Below are positions 46,620-57,043 of a DNA stretch of 64,000 bases, in pieces. The DNA lies in assembly GCF_041154455.1 (NCBI RefSeq), contig NZ_AP028664.1, positions 3,597,001-3,661,000 of the forward strand, written 5' to 3'. Each line of letters begins with the position of its first letter. Within the stretch, counting starts at the first letter, position 1. The stretch is from Variovorax sp. V213. GTDB taxonomy: Bacteria > Pseudomonadota > Gammaproteobacteria > Burkholderiales > Burkholderiaceae_C. The notes under the pieces are model-generated. The model was not told where the DNA came from and ran no database searches. It saw nothing but the letters and a program-made list of their open reading frames with translations. A program made the position numbers and the translations under genes.

Positions 46620-46691
46620 ACGCGAGGCGGGCGACGGCGCCGGGTTGACTGCCCGGCTCAGCGGCCGGTGAGCATCGACAAGATGGTGTGA

Positions 46692-46952
46692 AGCTGACCT
46701 CACCCAAGAAGCCGTGAAGGTGAATCCGGAAGAAGCCAAGCTGGCCAGCCTGAGGCAGAAGGAACGGCAGGTCATTCGTGCCGTGGTCGAGGGTAGCGGC
46801 GCTCCGAACAAGACGCTTGCGCACGGCTGTTCGTGACCGAGCACACGTTTCGCATTCACCTCACGGCGATCTACCAGAAGCTTGGTGTGGCGAACCGGCT
46901 GGAGCTGTATATCTACGTTATCAAGCACCAGCTGGACGCCGCGCCTCATTGA
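46692..46952 (+). pseudogene. Decayed tandem copy of the response regulator 3' end
   Basis: This 261-bp stretch repeats 46358-46619 of the response regulator gene, from the CTGACCTC...AAGAAGCCG linker through the whole HTH to the stop, with high identity. One base is missing after AAGAAGCCG and one more in GCTTGCG(T)CACGG, so the frame breaks twice. There is no receiver domain or start. It is a non-functional remnant of a partial tandem duplication, and lies directly beside the 3' end of tadC. Confidence 0.88.
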
Positions 46953-46967
46953 GCGCGGGTGCCGGGC

Positions 46968-47873
46968 TCAGTGCCCGCCCACGAGCATTGGCGCGATGAC
47001 GCGGACCATGCGGATGATCGCCGGCGTCAGGATGACCATCGATATGCACGGAAAGATGCACAGCACCAGCGGCAGCAGCATCTTGGTCGGCACCTTGGCG
47101 GCAAGCTCTTCCGCGCGAACCTGGCGCTTGTGGCGCAGGTCGTCCGAAAACACGCGCAGCGATTCGCCGATGCTGGTGCCGAACCGGTCTGCCTGGGTCA
47201 GCATGGTGGCGAAGGTTCCGATTTCTTCCACGCCGGTGCGAAGCGCGAGGTTGCGCAGCGACTTCTCGCGTGTGCCGCCCGCGCGCATCTCGAGATTGGT
47301 CCAGTGCAGCTCCTGCGCCAGGGCTTCGCTCTTGACGCGGATCTCCTCGGTGACCTTGACCAAGGCGGCATCGAGCCCGAGGCCCGCCTCGACGCACACC
47401 AGCATCAGGTCCGCAGCGTCGGGGAAGTTCTCGAAGATCTCGCGTTGGCGCCCCTTGATCATCACGTGCAGCACGATGTTGGGCAGATAGCAGCCGAGGA
47501 GCGCAGCCATTGCCAGCCACAGCAGGGTGGTGAGCCCGTTGTCCGCCCCTGCCGCGCGCATCGCCACAAAGGCCAGGCCGGCAAGACCGAGCGGCAGCAG
47601 CGATTTCAAGCCGAAATAGAAAAGGCTTGCATCCGGGTGACGAATGCCTGCGCTCAGGAATTTCAATCGCAGCGGCGAGGTCTCGCCTTCGCCCGTGGGC
47701 GAAGACAGCTGGGCGAAGGGGCCGACGATCTTGACGGCGGTCTCGGTCCAGGCCGACTTGCTCGCGGGCGCCACCGCCCGCAGGCGCTGCTCGGTGCGCG
47801 TAGGCAGCATCCAGACCGCGAATCCGCCGATGGCGAGCGATACGGTAACGAATACGAGGATGGGAAACAACAT
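46968..47873 (-). CDS. tadC: Tad pilus assembly inner-membrane protein TadC
   Basis: This 301-aa type II secretion F-domain protein has N-terminal helix LFPILVFVTVSLAIGGFAVWML, a cytoplasmic T2SSF domain (about residues 135-260: NFPDAADLMLVCVEAGLGLDAALVKV) and C-terminal helices ending VRVIAPML. TadC pairs with TadB as the platform on which the TadA ATPase works. It is the last gene of the leftward tad cluster, 12 bp after tadB. Its stop lies 15 bp from the end of the decayed regulator copy. Confidence 0.9.
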   Translation of the reverse strand: MLFPILVFVTVSLAIGGFAVWMLPTRTEQRLRAVAPASKSAWTETAVKIVGPFAQLSSPTGEGETSPLRLKFLSAGIRHPDASLFYFGLKSLLPLGLAGLAFVAMRAAGADNGLTTLLWLAMAALLGCYLPNIVLHVMIKGRQREIFENFPDAADLMLVCVEAGLGLDAALVKVTEEIRVKSEALAQELHWTNLEMRAGGTREKSLRNLALRTGVEEIGTFATMLTQADRFGTSIGESLRVFSDDLRHKRQVRAEELAAKVPTKMLLPLVLCIFPCISMVILTPAIIRMVRVIAPMLVGGH

Positions 47874-47885
47874 GGCAATTCTCCT

Positions 47886-48878
47886 TCAGACACGGATCTT
47901 CACGATCTTGCGCAGGATCACCGCGCCGATGGCCATCAGGCCGAGCATGTACTTGACGACGGTGATGCCGATCGGATCGGTCCACAGCGGCGACATGAAC
48001 CCTGGGTTGAATGCGTTCATGAGCGCCACCAGCGCAAAGGGCATCAGCCCGAGGATCCAGGCCGACAGGCGCCCTTCCGCAGACAGCACCCGCACCCGGG
48101 CCAGCAGCTTGAGCCGGTCGCGGATAAGGCGGCTCAGATTGCTCAGCACCTCGGTCAGGTTGCCGCCGGAGTCGCGCTGGATCAGCACAGACACCACGAA
48201 GTAGCGCATATCGGTGAGCGGCACACGTTCGCTCATGTTCGTGAGCGCCTGCTGCAGCGAGACGCCGAAGCCGACCTCGTCGGCCACCATCCGGAACTCG
48301 CCCGCAATGGGCTCGGACATTTCCTCGCCGATCATCTGCACGCTGCTCGCGAACGAATGGCCCGCGCGCAGTGCGCGTGTCACCAGGTCAAGCGCATCCG
48401 GCAGCTGCTTTTCAAGCCGCGTCAGGCGGCGGCCGCGCAGATAACTCAGGTAGAGCAATGGCACCGCCGCGCCGGCGGCGCCCACAAGCATGGCAATCCA
48501 AGCGGGCTGGTTCGCGAGCGACGCCACCGCAAAGAAAACAAGCATGCCGGACAGCGCGCAGGCCAGCAGCACGTGGGACACGGTCCACTCCAGCCCGGCC
48601 TGGAGAATGAAGCGGTCCAGGCGGTGGGCTCGCGGAAGCTTCAACAGAACGCGCTGCATCCATGGCGCCTCGCTGAGCACGCGGTCCTTCACGAGCCGCG
48701 CCTGCGCGACGCGGTCGGTGGCCGCCGACAGAGCCTGCAGCCGCTTGCCGATCTTCTGCACCCCGGGGCCCCTGTAAGAGCGCCACAGCATGTACAGGCC
48801 TTCGATCACCATCAGCACCGTCACGAAGACCAGCACCGACAGCGTGATGAGCGTGTCTCCAACCAGGTTCTGGAACAT
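47886..48878 (-). CDS. tadB: Tad pilus assembly inner-membrane protein TadB
   Basis: This 330-aa T2SSF-domain membrane protein has two helices in the N-terminal third, the cytoplasmic domain with LPDALDLVTRALRAGHSFASSVQMIGEEM near residue 170, and two helices at the C-terminus. It forms the inner-membrane platform of the type IVb (Flp) pilus with TadC. It starts 9 bp after the tadA stop and is part of the same leftward operon. Confidence 0.9.
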   Translation of the reverse strand: MFQNLVGDTLITLSVLVFVTVLMVIEGLYMLWRSYRGPGVQKIGKRLQALSAATDRVAQARLVKDRVLSEAPWMQRVLLKLPRAHRLDRFILQAGLEWTVSHVLLACALSGMLVFFAVASLANQPAWIAMLVGAAGAAVPLLYLSYLRGRRLTRLEKQLPDALDLVTRALRAGHSFASSVQMIGEEMSEPIAGEFRMVADEVGFGVSLQQALTNMSERVPLTDMRYFVVSVLIQRDSGGNLTEVLSNLSRLIRDRLKLLARVRVLSAEGRLSAWILGLMPFALVALMNAFNPGFMSPLWTDPIGITVVKYMLGLMAIGAVILRKIVKIRV

Positions 48879-48887
48879 GGGGGCCTC

Positions 48888-50261
<1,374 letters not shown>

Positions 50262-50314
50262 GTGGACCTGCCTTGCTGTTGGAGGAAGAAGATGCGTCGG
50301 GGGCAATGTGGGTG

Positions 50315-51466
50315 TCAGGCTCGGCGGAAGAGCCGGCCGATGAAGCCTGGCGCTTCCTTTTGACGCGGACTGAGCGTGTGGGCGATTTCCACGAGCCGCT
50401 TGCAGAGCGCGCTGCCGCGCGACATATCCGCCAGCGGCACGCCGCGGTTGATCGAGGCATCCACGTCCTTGCCGCCGTCGGGCACGCTGACCAGCGTGGC
50501 CCCGCCCAGCGAGCGGCGCATGTCGGACAAGCCGATCTCCGTGCCGCCGGCGCTGCGATTGACCAGCAGCTCGACCTTGCCGGCCGGATAGCCGAGCGAC
50601 TTGAACACCTGCATCAGGCGCGTCACGTTGCGGATGTGCGGCAGGCTGGGCTGGAGCACCGGAAAGATCCGGTCCGCGCGGTCCAGCACGCGAATGGCGA
50701 GCGGATCGATGCGCAGGCCCAGGTCGAACAGCACGAAGTCATACTGCGCCGCGGCCACCTGCAGGATCGCATCGACGTGCTCGGCCTTGATCTCCAGGGC
50801 ACGCGAAAGATCCTCTGGTGCGGCAAGAATGCTGAAGCCCGGCGCGACCTTCACCGTGCTTGCCGCAAGCAGCGAAGAATCGAGCCGGCCGATGTCGCGG
50901 GCCACATCGGCCAGCGTGGAGGTGGGCCGCAAGTCGCTCACATAGGAAAGCGCATCGCCGAATTGCAAGTTCAGGTCGATCAGCAGCACCGAACGGCGCA
51001 TCGAGAGCTGATGCCCGATGTTGGTCGCTAGAAAGGTGGCGCCGCTGCCGCCCTTGCACGGCATGAACGCCACCACCTGGCCTGCCTCGCGCGACTGCGT
51101 GCCGGCCATCTTGAGCGCAATGCGCTCCACCGCCGCCTCAAGCGCCGCGGGCTCGGGCGGTGAAGGCAGCACTTCGCGCACGCCCGAACGCATGGCAAGA
51201 ATCAGGAACTCGGGCGTCTGCATGGCGCACAGCAGCACCACCGCAATGGCGGGGTGGCGCATCGTGAGCTGCTCGACCATTTCCAGCTCCTGGGGATCGC
51301 AGCACATGCCGTCCACCAGCATCAGGTCGGGTGCTGATCGCTCGACGACCCATTGCATGCGGCTCTTGCCGCCTTCGAACACCGATACGGCGTGCGAGCG
51401 TGCCTCGAGCACCTTGCGCATGTCCTGCAGATGGGCGGGATTGGGGGAGATGATGGAGATTTTCAT
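50315..51466 (-). CDS. tadZ: Pilus assembly protein TadZ/CpaE (receiver-like plus MinD-like ATPase)
   Basis: This 383-aa protein has an N-terminal atypical receiver domain (MKISIISPNPAHLQDMRKVL...PDLMLVDGM) and a MinD/ParA-like domain from about residue 135. The P-loop reads PCKGGSGATFLATN. The deviant Lys is present at CKGG, but the canonical GKT lysine is Ala, as often seen in CpaE/TadZ. TadZ localises the Tad apparatus, often at a pole. ATG 51466 follows a fair purine-rich stretch; upstream codons overlap the tadE-like gene. Confidence 0.88.
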   Translation of the reverse strand: MKISIISPNPAHLQDMRKVLEARSHAVSVFEGGKSRMQWVVERSAPDLMLVDGMCCDPQELEMVEQLTMRHPAIAVVLLCAMQTPEFLILAMRSGVREVLPSPPEPAALEAAVERIALKMAGTQSREAGQVVAFMPCKGGSGATFLATNIGHQLSMRRSVLLIDLNLQFGDALSYVSDLRPTSTLADVARDIGRLDSSLLAASTVKVAPGFSILAAPEDLSRALEIKAEHVDAILQVAAAQYDFVLFDLGLRIDPLAIRVLDRADRIFPVLQPSLPHIRNVTRLMQVFKSLGYPAGKVELLVNRSAGGTEIGLSDMRRSLGGATLVSVPDGGKDVDASINRGVPLADMSRGSALCKRLVEIAHTLSPRQKEAPGFIGRLFRRA

Positions 51467-51494
51467 GATGACGTAGCTCGGAGTTGAGTGAAGA

Positions 51495-51944
51495 TTAGGA
51501 GCAGACGGCGTTGCTGTTGGGGTCTTGGCCCATGATTTCGCGCGGTAGGTAGGTGGAAAAACTCGGCATCGGGATCGGGGCATGGGTTCCGAATCCAATG
51601 GGCGAGATCCACTGGTAGTCGAGATCGACGATGCTGACATTCACGGCGCTGCAGTTGGCGGAGGTACAGGTCGCGCTGACGCTGCCTGCGGCGTCGTACC
51701 AGTCGATGCTGACGTTGGCTGCCGTCAATTGAGGCAGGAACTTCTGCATGTTGGAAAGCACGACGGCGGCGTCCCGGTCGCACACGACGGCCACGCGAGC
51801 GCCCCAGCGCGTCGCTTCGGCGGCCGCATTCCACGTCCACAACATGCGCGCGAAATCCAGAATGCCCAGCATGAAGGTCAGGAAGAGCATCAGGACCAAC
51901 GCGAACTCCACCGCGGTCGCACCGGCCTGCTTTGTTCGATTCAT
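51495..51944 (-). CDS. TadE-like minor pilin (second)
   Basis: This 149-aa pseudopilin has a class III leader, RTKQAG, then ATAVEFALVLMLFLTFMLGILDFARM; Gly at the cleavage site, Glu at +5 and Phe at +6 fit prepilin peptidase processing. The mature part has a Cys pair (TCTSANC) and ends in Cys (NAVCS). TadE/TadF-like pseudopilins are required for Flp pilus assembly. Its start overlaps the stop of the preceding tadE-like gene by four bases. Confidence 0.85.
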   Translation of the reverse strand: MNRTKQAGATAVEFALVLMLFLTFMLGILDFARMLWTWNAAAEATRWGARVAVVCDRDAAVVLSNMQKFLPQLTAANVSIDWYDAAGSVSATCTSANCSAVNVSIVDLDYQWISPIGFGTHAPIPMPSFSTYLPREIMGQDPNSNAVCS

Positions 51945-52399
51945 GATTGACCTCGCATGGTGGCGCTGATGTCCCCGAACGGGATGTCTCCGTTCGCATC
52001 GCCGAACGTGAGCCCGAAAAACCCCGTGAGGAGCGGGCGGAACTTGTATCCCGTCACCTTGATGGTGACGGTATTGATTGCCGGGCCGCTGCCCTTGAAT
52101 TGCCAGGTCGGGGTCGGGACGTGGGAAGTGCTGAGGCCCAGCACCAACGGCGAGACGCCGCCGGCCGGGTTGCCAAAGACCACCAGGTTCTTGGCAATCG
52201 TGATCTTGGTGGGATCCGTGGTCGCGATCGACGGGTCCTGCGTGGAAAGATAACGGGAGGCGTCGCGCAGCGATTTCGCGATGGTGTTGTACTGGTACAG
52301 CGCCCGCCCGAATTCGGTGGTGATGAACGTCAGGATGAGCAGCAATGGAAGGATGAGGGCAAACTCGACCAGCGCCACCCCGTTCTGCTTCTTCTTCAT
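51941..52399 (-). CDS. TadE-like minor pilin (first)
   Basis: This 152-aa pseudopilin starts MKKKQNG then VALVEFALILPLLLILTFITTEFGRALYQ, a class III leader with Gly at the cleavage site and Glu at +5. The rest is a periplasmic domain of about 115 residues without Cys. CAGTAGGAGAGATG gives a strong ribosome site, so ATG 52399 is preferred to the ORF start at 52495. It follows the tadG-like gene by 10 bp. Confidence 0.86.
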   Translation of the reverse strand: MKKKQNGVALVEFALILPLLLILTFITTEFGRALYQYNTIAKSLRDASRYLSTQDPSIATTDPTKITIAKNLVVFGNPAGGVSPLVLGLSTSHVPTPTWQFKGSGPAINTVTIKVTGYKFRPLLTGFFGLTFGDANGDIPFGDISATMRGQS

Positions 52400-52409
52400 G
52401 GCATCTCTC

Positions 52410-53637
52410 CTACTGAACGAGCGTCGGGACCCTGGGGCCGCTTGTGCCGCCAGCCAGACCTGCGGTGGCGCACGGACTGCCGGCAGACTCCGCATCGCCG
52501 ATGAACTCGAGCCACATCTTCGAATTCTTCCCGCTCGCGTTCTTCTCCAGCGGATGCAACATCAGCATGCAGGCAAATCCCTTGAGCGTGATCGGGGCAT
52601 TCGACCACCGCGGTCGTGACCACGCGTCGATTGGCGCCCTTCGTGTAGTCGGTGGAACTGAAATTTCCTTGGGTCTTGAGATTCGTGGTATCGGGATTCT
52701 TGTTATCCCCTTCGTAAGGCGCGAATGAATTGCGCTTGGCGGCAAATCCGTTTGGGCCGGGGTCGTCATACCTGCCTGGCTTCGTGACGGCAGCGCTGTC
52801 GGCATACCAGGCGTATCCGGTCTGATCGGGAACAGCAGTCGCGGCGTTGAGGCTGCCCTGATAGATACCGAAGCGGGTATTCCAGGCGGCGACCGCTCCA
52901 TTGGTCTTGCCCGCCTTGCCAACGTCGGTCTCCATGCCGGGGAGACCGCATTGCCCACTGCTCGTCAGGAGGTCCTTGATCTCGCGTGCCCCGCCGCCGC
53001 TTCCAGAAAAATCCACCCAGCGGAACTGGCCGGACTCCACATCGTCGTTGCTATTGGTCACGCCTTCAATCCATTCACCCCGCGTGAACCCCCAGCCGGG
53101 CGTGGTGGATTTTTGGCAGACGCCGACGGGAACCAGGCAATTGGTCTGTGACGGCGCCCTGGTGGCAACGGCGACAGCGGCCACGCTCTGCGATGCCCCG
53201 TACGTGGCGTCTCCACTGAACGCGCTCAGGGCATGGAGGATCCATGGCGCAATGCCCGACTTCGTGTGCAGGCACTTGGCGTACCTGGCATTCGCGACGG
53301 GCGTAAAAGTATGGCTGTAGGTGCCGATCAGCGAGTCGCTGAACACGACGTCGGCCTGGGCGATGCCGGTCGCCTCGCCTTGAAAATTGATCTTGTTGAG
53401 ATCGGCCGCGGTCTTGCCTGCGCTGGTGGCACGCGTCAACGCATCGCCGGCGCCGTCGAGTTCCTGCGCGGCAGACAGGGCACAACTGTCCAGGGCGGTC
53501 TGCAACTCCGTTTTCACGATGAAGAGGCGGCCAAAGTCCAGCGCAATGCCCATAAATCCAAGGAGGAACAGCAGGACCAGCGCGACGGTGATGATCACCG
53601 CGCCGCTTTGGCGGTGGCCGGAGGTGTGGACTTTCAT
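52410..53637 (-). pseudogene. TadG-like pilus assembly protein, frameshifted near its 3' end
   Basis: The first frame from ATG 53637 gives a membrane-anchored TadG-like protein: helix SGAVIITVALVLLFLLGFMGIALDFGR, then a large periplasmic domain with several Cys. After the conserved ANRRVVTTAVVECP (near 52598) the frame turns into unlikely sequence. The alternative frame continues with PITLKGFACMLMLHPLE...MWLEFIGDAESAGSPCATAGLAGG and ends at TAG 52410, ideally spaced to tadE. The switch lies at the GGGG run 52594-52597, where one base too many would explain it. This is either a real 1-base frameshift or a sequencing error. Unlike the pilins it lacks Glu at +5, so it keeps its anchor. Confidence 0.8.
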
Positions 53638-53683
53638 GATCGGCTTCCTGTGCTGTGATGTCGGTTCGAAAAAGCCCCGCGCT

Positions 53684-53860
53684 TCAGCCGCAGTTCACGC
53701 CGCCGAGGCAGGTGCGGACAAGATCGACAAGATCGCTAATGCCGGTGTCCGTTACCAATGGCCGCAAAGCGACAATTAGCAGGATCGAGATCACGGCAAT
53801 GACCAGCGCGTACTCCACCACCTGGGCACCGCTTTCATCCCTCAGGAGCAACTTGAACAT
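53684..53860 (-). CDS. flp: Flp-family type IVb pilin (second)
   Basis: This 58-aa prepilin reads MFKLLLRDESG, then AQVVEYALVIAVISILLIVALRPLV, the class III leader with Gly at the cleavage site, Glu at +5 and Tyr at +6 of all Flp pilins. The mature part has two Cys (TCLGGVNCG) close to the C-terminus, probably a disulfide. GAGGT precedes ATG 53860. It is a shorter companion of the flp gene at 53974-54189. Confidence 0.9.
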   Translation of the reverse strand: MFKLLLRDESGAQVVEYALVIAVISILLIVALRPLVTDTGISDLVDLVRTCLGGVNCG

Positions 53861-53973
53861 GATGAGTACCTCGCTTTGTGCAGGACCGTCATATGGACGA
53901 CGGGCGGCGGGCAACGGACAAACCGGCTCCGCCACCGCCATCGTTCCAGTAAATGCGTGTGCGATTACCGGGC

Positions 53974-54189
53974 TTACGGGTTGCAGACGGCCATGTTGCC
54001 CGAGAGGCAGGCGGCCACGCGTTGAATGAAGGTTGTGAAGTAACCTCCGGTGGTCAGGCCCTGCAGTGCAATGACGAGGGCAATCGACACGACTGCGATG
54101 ATGAGCGCGTACTCGATAACTTGCGCGCCGTCCTCTTCCTTGGCGAACGAGGACATGAAGTTGCCGGCACGGACAAAAAGTTGGTTCAT
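53974..54189 (-). CDS. flp: Flp-family type IVb pilin (first)
   Basis: This 71-aa prepilin has an unusually long leader (MNQLFVRAGNFMSSFAKEEDG) before AQVIEYALIIAVVSIALVIALQGL; Glu is at +5 and Tyr at +6. The C-terminal Cys pair (ACLSGNMAVC) resembles the second pilin. AAAGGTGA precedes ATG 54189; a GTG three codons upstream is less likely. The 125-bp AT-rich region before it may carry its own promoter, which fits a pilin made in excess. Confidence 0.9.
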   Translation of the reverse strand: MNQLFVRAGNFMSSFAKEEDGAQVIEYALIIAVVSIALVIALQGLTTGGYFTTFIQRVAACLSGNMAVCNP

Positions 54190-54314
54190 TTGTTTCACCT
54201 TTGAAAATTGCAGTAAGAAAACTAAAAATCTTGCGTTGGTTTTTGGGTTGATTGACGTCTGTCTTTGTGAGGCAACTCCTTTCTGTTCGAATTCAAGAAT
54301 CGGTCGGAGGCCGC

Positions 54315-54602
54315 CTAACGACCCTCACCGCCACTACCAATTCCGCCGCCGATGTTGATGACGTTCACTGCCGGCGGCGGCGCCTTGTAGGACTTCTGGT
54401 ACTGCACCATCGACTCGCGCGCCGCGCGGCCGTCAATGCCGACAACCGGGTTCCCGTCCTTGCCGGCATCGGGATTGATCGTCATCTTCCTTTTCGCGTC
54501 GCGCACCGCATCGCCAAAGCGCGCGTCGTAGTTGGGCGTGACGTGGGAGCATCCGGTGCCCAGAAGCAGCGTCAGCGCGAGAGTGGTCGACTTAATGAAC
54601 AT
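54315..54602 (-). CDS. Small Tad-cluster lipoprotein
   Basis: This 95-aa protein has a lipoprotein signal (TLALTLLLGTGC, mature SHVTPNYDARFGDAVR). The mature part ends in APPPAVNVINIGGGIGSGGEG, a pattern seen in short lipoproteins next to Tad secretins in Burkholderiales. By place in the cluster it could be the outer-membrane accessory (CpaD/RcpB-like) that supports secretin assembly. It is far shorter than CpaD, so I leave it unnamed. It starts 20 bp after the secretin stop. Confidence 0.75.
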   Translation of the reverse strand: MFIKSTTLALTLLLGTGCSHVTPNYDARFGDAVRDAKRKMTINPDAGKDGNPVVGIDGRAARESMVQYQKSYKAPPPAVNVINIGGGIGSGGEGR

Positions 54603-54622
54603 GGTGATGCTCCTCAGGGGTG

Positions 54623-56140
54623 TCATTGGGCTTGGCCGGCCGGTGCAACCGGTGCCGGGGTGGCGCTTTCGAGGCTGCCGTTCAGGTAGATCTCGGCGCG
54701 ACTGGGAACCACGTGGTTGTCGTTCGGAACGCGGGGGGTCTCGGCCAGCGGACGGACCAGGCGCGGCGTGATCACGAACATCAGCTCGGTCTGGTCGTTC
54801 TGGAACTCGGTGCTGCGGAACAACGCCCCCATCACCGGAACTTCGCCGAGGCCGGGATAGCGCTTCACGGTTTCGGTCGAGTTGCTCTTGATTAGCCCAG
54901 CAATGACAAAGCTCTGGCCATCGTTGAGCTGCACGGTGGTGTCCGCGCGGCGTACGGTCAGCGAGGGCAGCACGGCTGTCACACCGCCCACTGTGGTGAA
55001 CGGCGATCCGGTCTGCGACAGGTCCGACACTTCCGAGATCATCTTGAGATTGATCCGCCCGCCGTTGAGCACGGTAGGGGTGAACTTCACGCCGATGCCG
55101 AACTCTTTTTCTTCCAGCGTGATGGTCGAACCAGCGCGGCCGTTGGAGTTCTGCGAAACCGGGATGAATATCTTTCCGCCCGACAGGAAGCTGGCCTGCT
55201 GCCCGCTGATGGACATGATGTTGGGCTCGGCCAGGATGCGCACCAGGCCGTCGTCTTTCTGGCCGTCGATGGCAATGGATGCACGGCCGATGCGCAGCGC
55301 CTCGACAAGGCCGGCACCGCCGCTCAAGAAGTTGGAGATCAGCGAATAGGTGTTGAGCCCGCCGCTGGCCGTGCGTTGCAGGCCGACGCGTGCCCCCAGG
55401 CGATCCAGCAGCGTCTTGCTGACCTCTGCGATCTTCACTTCGAGCATCACTTGCTGCGGCGCCGTCACGCGCAGCAGGTTCACCACCTTCTTGCCGTCCG
55501 CGCCATAGGCCATGGCCAGGCTCATCACGTCGTCGAGCTTGAGCGCGTCGCTGATCTCGCCGGTGAGCACGATCGATTTTTCGGCGCTGCGCACACGGAT
55601 GCGGCTTTCTTCCGGCATCAGCTCGGCGAGCTTGGACTGCAGCGCGCCCGGATCGATGGTGACGATGACGTCCTTGATGTAGCAGGTGCCGTCGACGCTT
55701 TGCAGCACGACGTTCATCGAGCCCGCCTGGCGGCCGCGAAAGAACAGATCGGTCGGGCTCAGCAGCGTGACGTCGACATCGGCGATGCCGTCGCCCGCGT
55801 TTGCGGCCGTGGCGGGGGACGGCGCCGGTTGCCCCGCGGCTGCTGGCGCGGCTGCGCGGCTCGACGGCTGGCCGCTGACCACGATGCGCGCAACGCGCGC
55901 CTTCAGCGGGATGACCACCGACTTGCCGAGCACGGCGTAGGTCGGCTGGTCGTCCGGGATGATCGCGGTGCAGCGCCGAGGGGCAGGCGCGGCCGGTGCT
56001 GCAGCCGCTGCTGCAGCCGGGGTTGCAGCAGCAGCGGCAGCCGGCGCAGCAGCCACCACGTCCGCGGCCATGGCGGGTGCCGCCAGCGTCATGAGTGCCG
56101 CCAGCAGCCAGGCGGGTGAAGAAGAAGAGAGATGTTGCAC
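54623..56140 (-). CDS. rcpA: Tad pilus secretin RcpA (CpaC family)
   Basis: This 505-aa outer-membrane secretin has a signal peptide and a low-complexity Ala/Pro stretch (about residues 29-52). The BON/pilus N-domain follows (RCTAIIPDDQPTYAVLGKSVVIPLKARVARIVVSG). The secretin domain runs from about 250 to 480, with VMLEVKIAEVSKTLLDRLG, VRILAEPNIMSISGQQASFLSGG and the VPVMGALFRSTEFQNDQTELMFVITPRLV signature. It forms the pilus exit pore. ATG 56140 follows AGGAGGAACC. Confidence 0.92.
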   Translation of the reverse strand: MQHLSSSSPAWLLAALMTLAAPAMAADVVAAAPAAAAAATPAAAAAAAPAAPAPRRCTAIIPDDQPTYAVLGKSVVIPLKARVARIVVSGQPSSRAAAPAAAGQPAPSPATAANAGDGIADVDVTLLSPTDLFFRGRQAGSMNVVLQSVDGTCYIKDVIVTIDPGALQSKLAELMPEESRIRVRSAEKSIVLTGEISDALKLDDVMSLAMAYGADGKKVVNLLRVTAPQQVMLEVKIAEVSKTLLDRLGARVGLQRTASGGLNTYSLISNFLSGGAGLVEALRIGRASIAIDGQKDDGLVRILAEPNIMSISGQQASFLSGGKIFIPVSQNSNGRAGSTITLEEKEFGIGVKFTPTVLNGGRINLKMISEVSDLSQTGSPFTTVGGVTAVLPSLTVRRADTTVQLNDGQSFVIAGLIKSNSTETVKRYPGLGEVPVMGALFRSTEFQNDQTELMFVITPRLVRPLAETPRVPNDNHVVPSRAEIYLNGSLESATPAPVAPAGQAQ

Positions 56141-56164
56141 TTGTGGTTCCTCCTGCGGGGGTGA

Positions 56165-57007
56165 TCAGAAGCAGTTGAGCGTGCGGGCGGCGTGCTGGAT
56201 CACTTCCACGCACTCGGATTGCCGCATCGCCACTGGAGCGGACCGTGGCACTCGCGCGGGGACCTGCCGCGCAGCCACGGTGGTGGAGATCGGCAGGATT
56301 TCCTTCTCGCCGAACAACTGGCCCTTGGTGATACCTGCGGTGGCTACCGTGGTCTTGTCCATCTGGTTGCGCAGCACCAGCGAGAGGGTTCCCACGCTGC
56401 GTGCCAGGTCGAGCTTTTCGGAGTCTTCGAGCGAGAGCTCCAGCGTCACGGCGCTGACCACCTTCGGCTTTGTCTCGTCGCGATTGGCCTCTTGCGCTAC
56501 GGCCAGCACCAGCACTTTTTCAAGCACTGTCTTACTGATCTGGCGGTTCTCTTCGCCATGGTTCTTGTCTTGCTGGGCGTTGACCATCACATCGACGTAG
56601 TTGCCTGGTAGGGCAAAGCCCGCCACGCCCACCACGTCGTTCACCCGCACAGTCATGGCGCGCTTGCCGCTGGCAATGACAGCGGAGAGGCCGCCCGTGG
56701 TGCCGACAGGCGCGAGCTTGCCCTCCAGAATGGCTTCGCCGCGCAGCACGCCAACCTTGACCACCCGGTCTTCGAGCGACTTGGCGTCCTTGAACGAGCC
56801 TGGCGGCAGCGAGCCGCTCGGCCAGTCGACCAGCGACAGCATCTGCGGGTTGACCCGGCTGCCCAGCTCGATGTCGACCGCGGCCACAACCACTTTGTTG
56901 GAAGCGATTCCGCCCTGTCGCGAAACCCATCCCGCCGCGTAGACCGCGGCGGCCAGACCAGTGAGGAGGGCCAGCAGCAGCAGCCCGAGTGCCTTGACGT
57001 TTTTCAT
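56165..57007 (-). CDS. rcpC: Flp pilus assembly protein RcpC (CpaB family)
   Basis: This 280-aa periplasmic protein has one N-terminal helix (LGLLLLALLTGLAAAVYAAGWV), an SAF domain (VVVAAVDIELGSRVNPQMLSLVDWPSGSLPPGSF, residues about 38-105) and a CpaB C-terminal domain. It is thought to work with the secretin, possibly contacting peptidoglycan or tethering the pore. Two late Cys residues (QSECVEVIQHAARTLNCF) form the C-terminus. It starts 24 bp before the secretin gene in the same leftward operon. Confidence 0.9.
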   Translation of the reverse strand: MKNVKALGLLLLALLTGLAAAVYAAGWVSRQGGIASNKVVVAAVDIELGSRVNPQMLSLVDWPSGSLPPGSFKDAKSLEDRVVKVGVLRGEAILEGKLAPVGTTGGLSAVIASGKRAMTVRVNDVVGVAGFALPGNYVDVMVNAQQDKNHGEENRQISKTVLEKVLVLAVAQEANRDETKPKVVSAVTLELSLEDSEKLDLARSVGTLSLVLRNQMDKTTVATAGITKGQLFGEKEILPISTTVAARQVPARVPRSAPVAMRQSECVEVIQHAARTLNCF

Positions 57008-57043
57008 GCGAATCTCCGAGTGCGGTGGGATGAAAGTGGCGGG

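Noticed and set aside
55960..56070. GC-rich repeats in the secretin gene as a mobile element
   Set aside because: They are GCN codon runs for an Ala/Pro linker after the signal peptide, with no flanking repeats.
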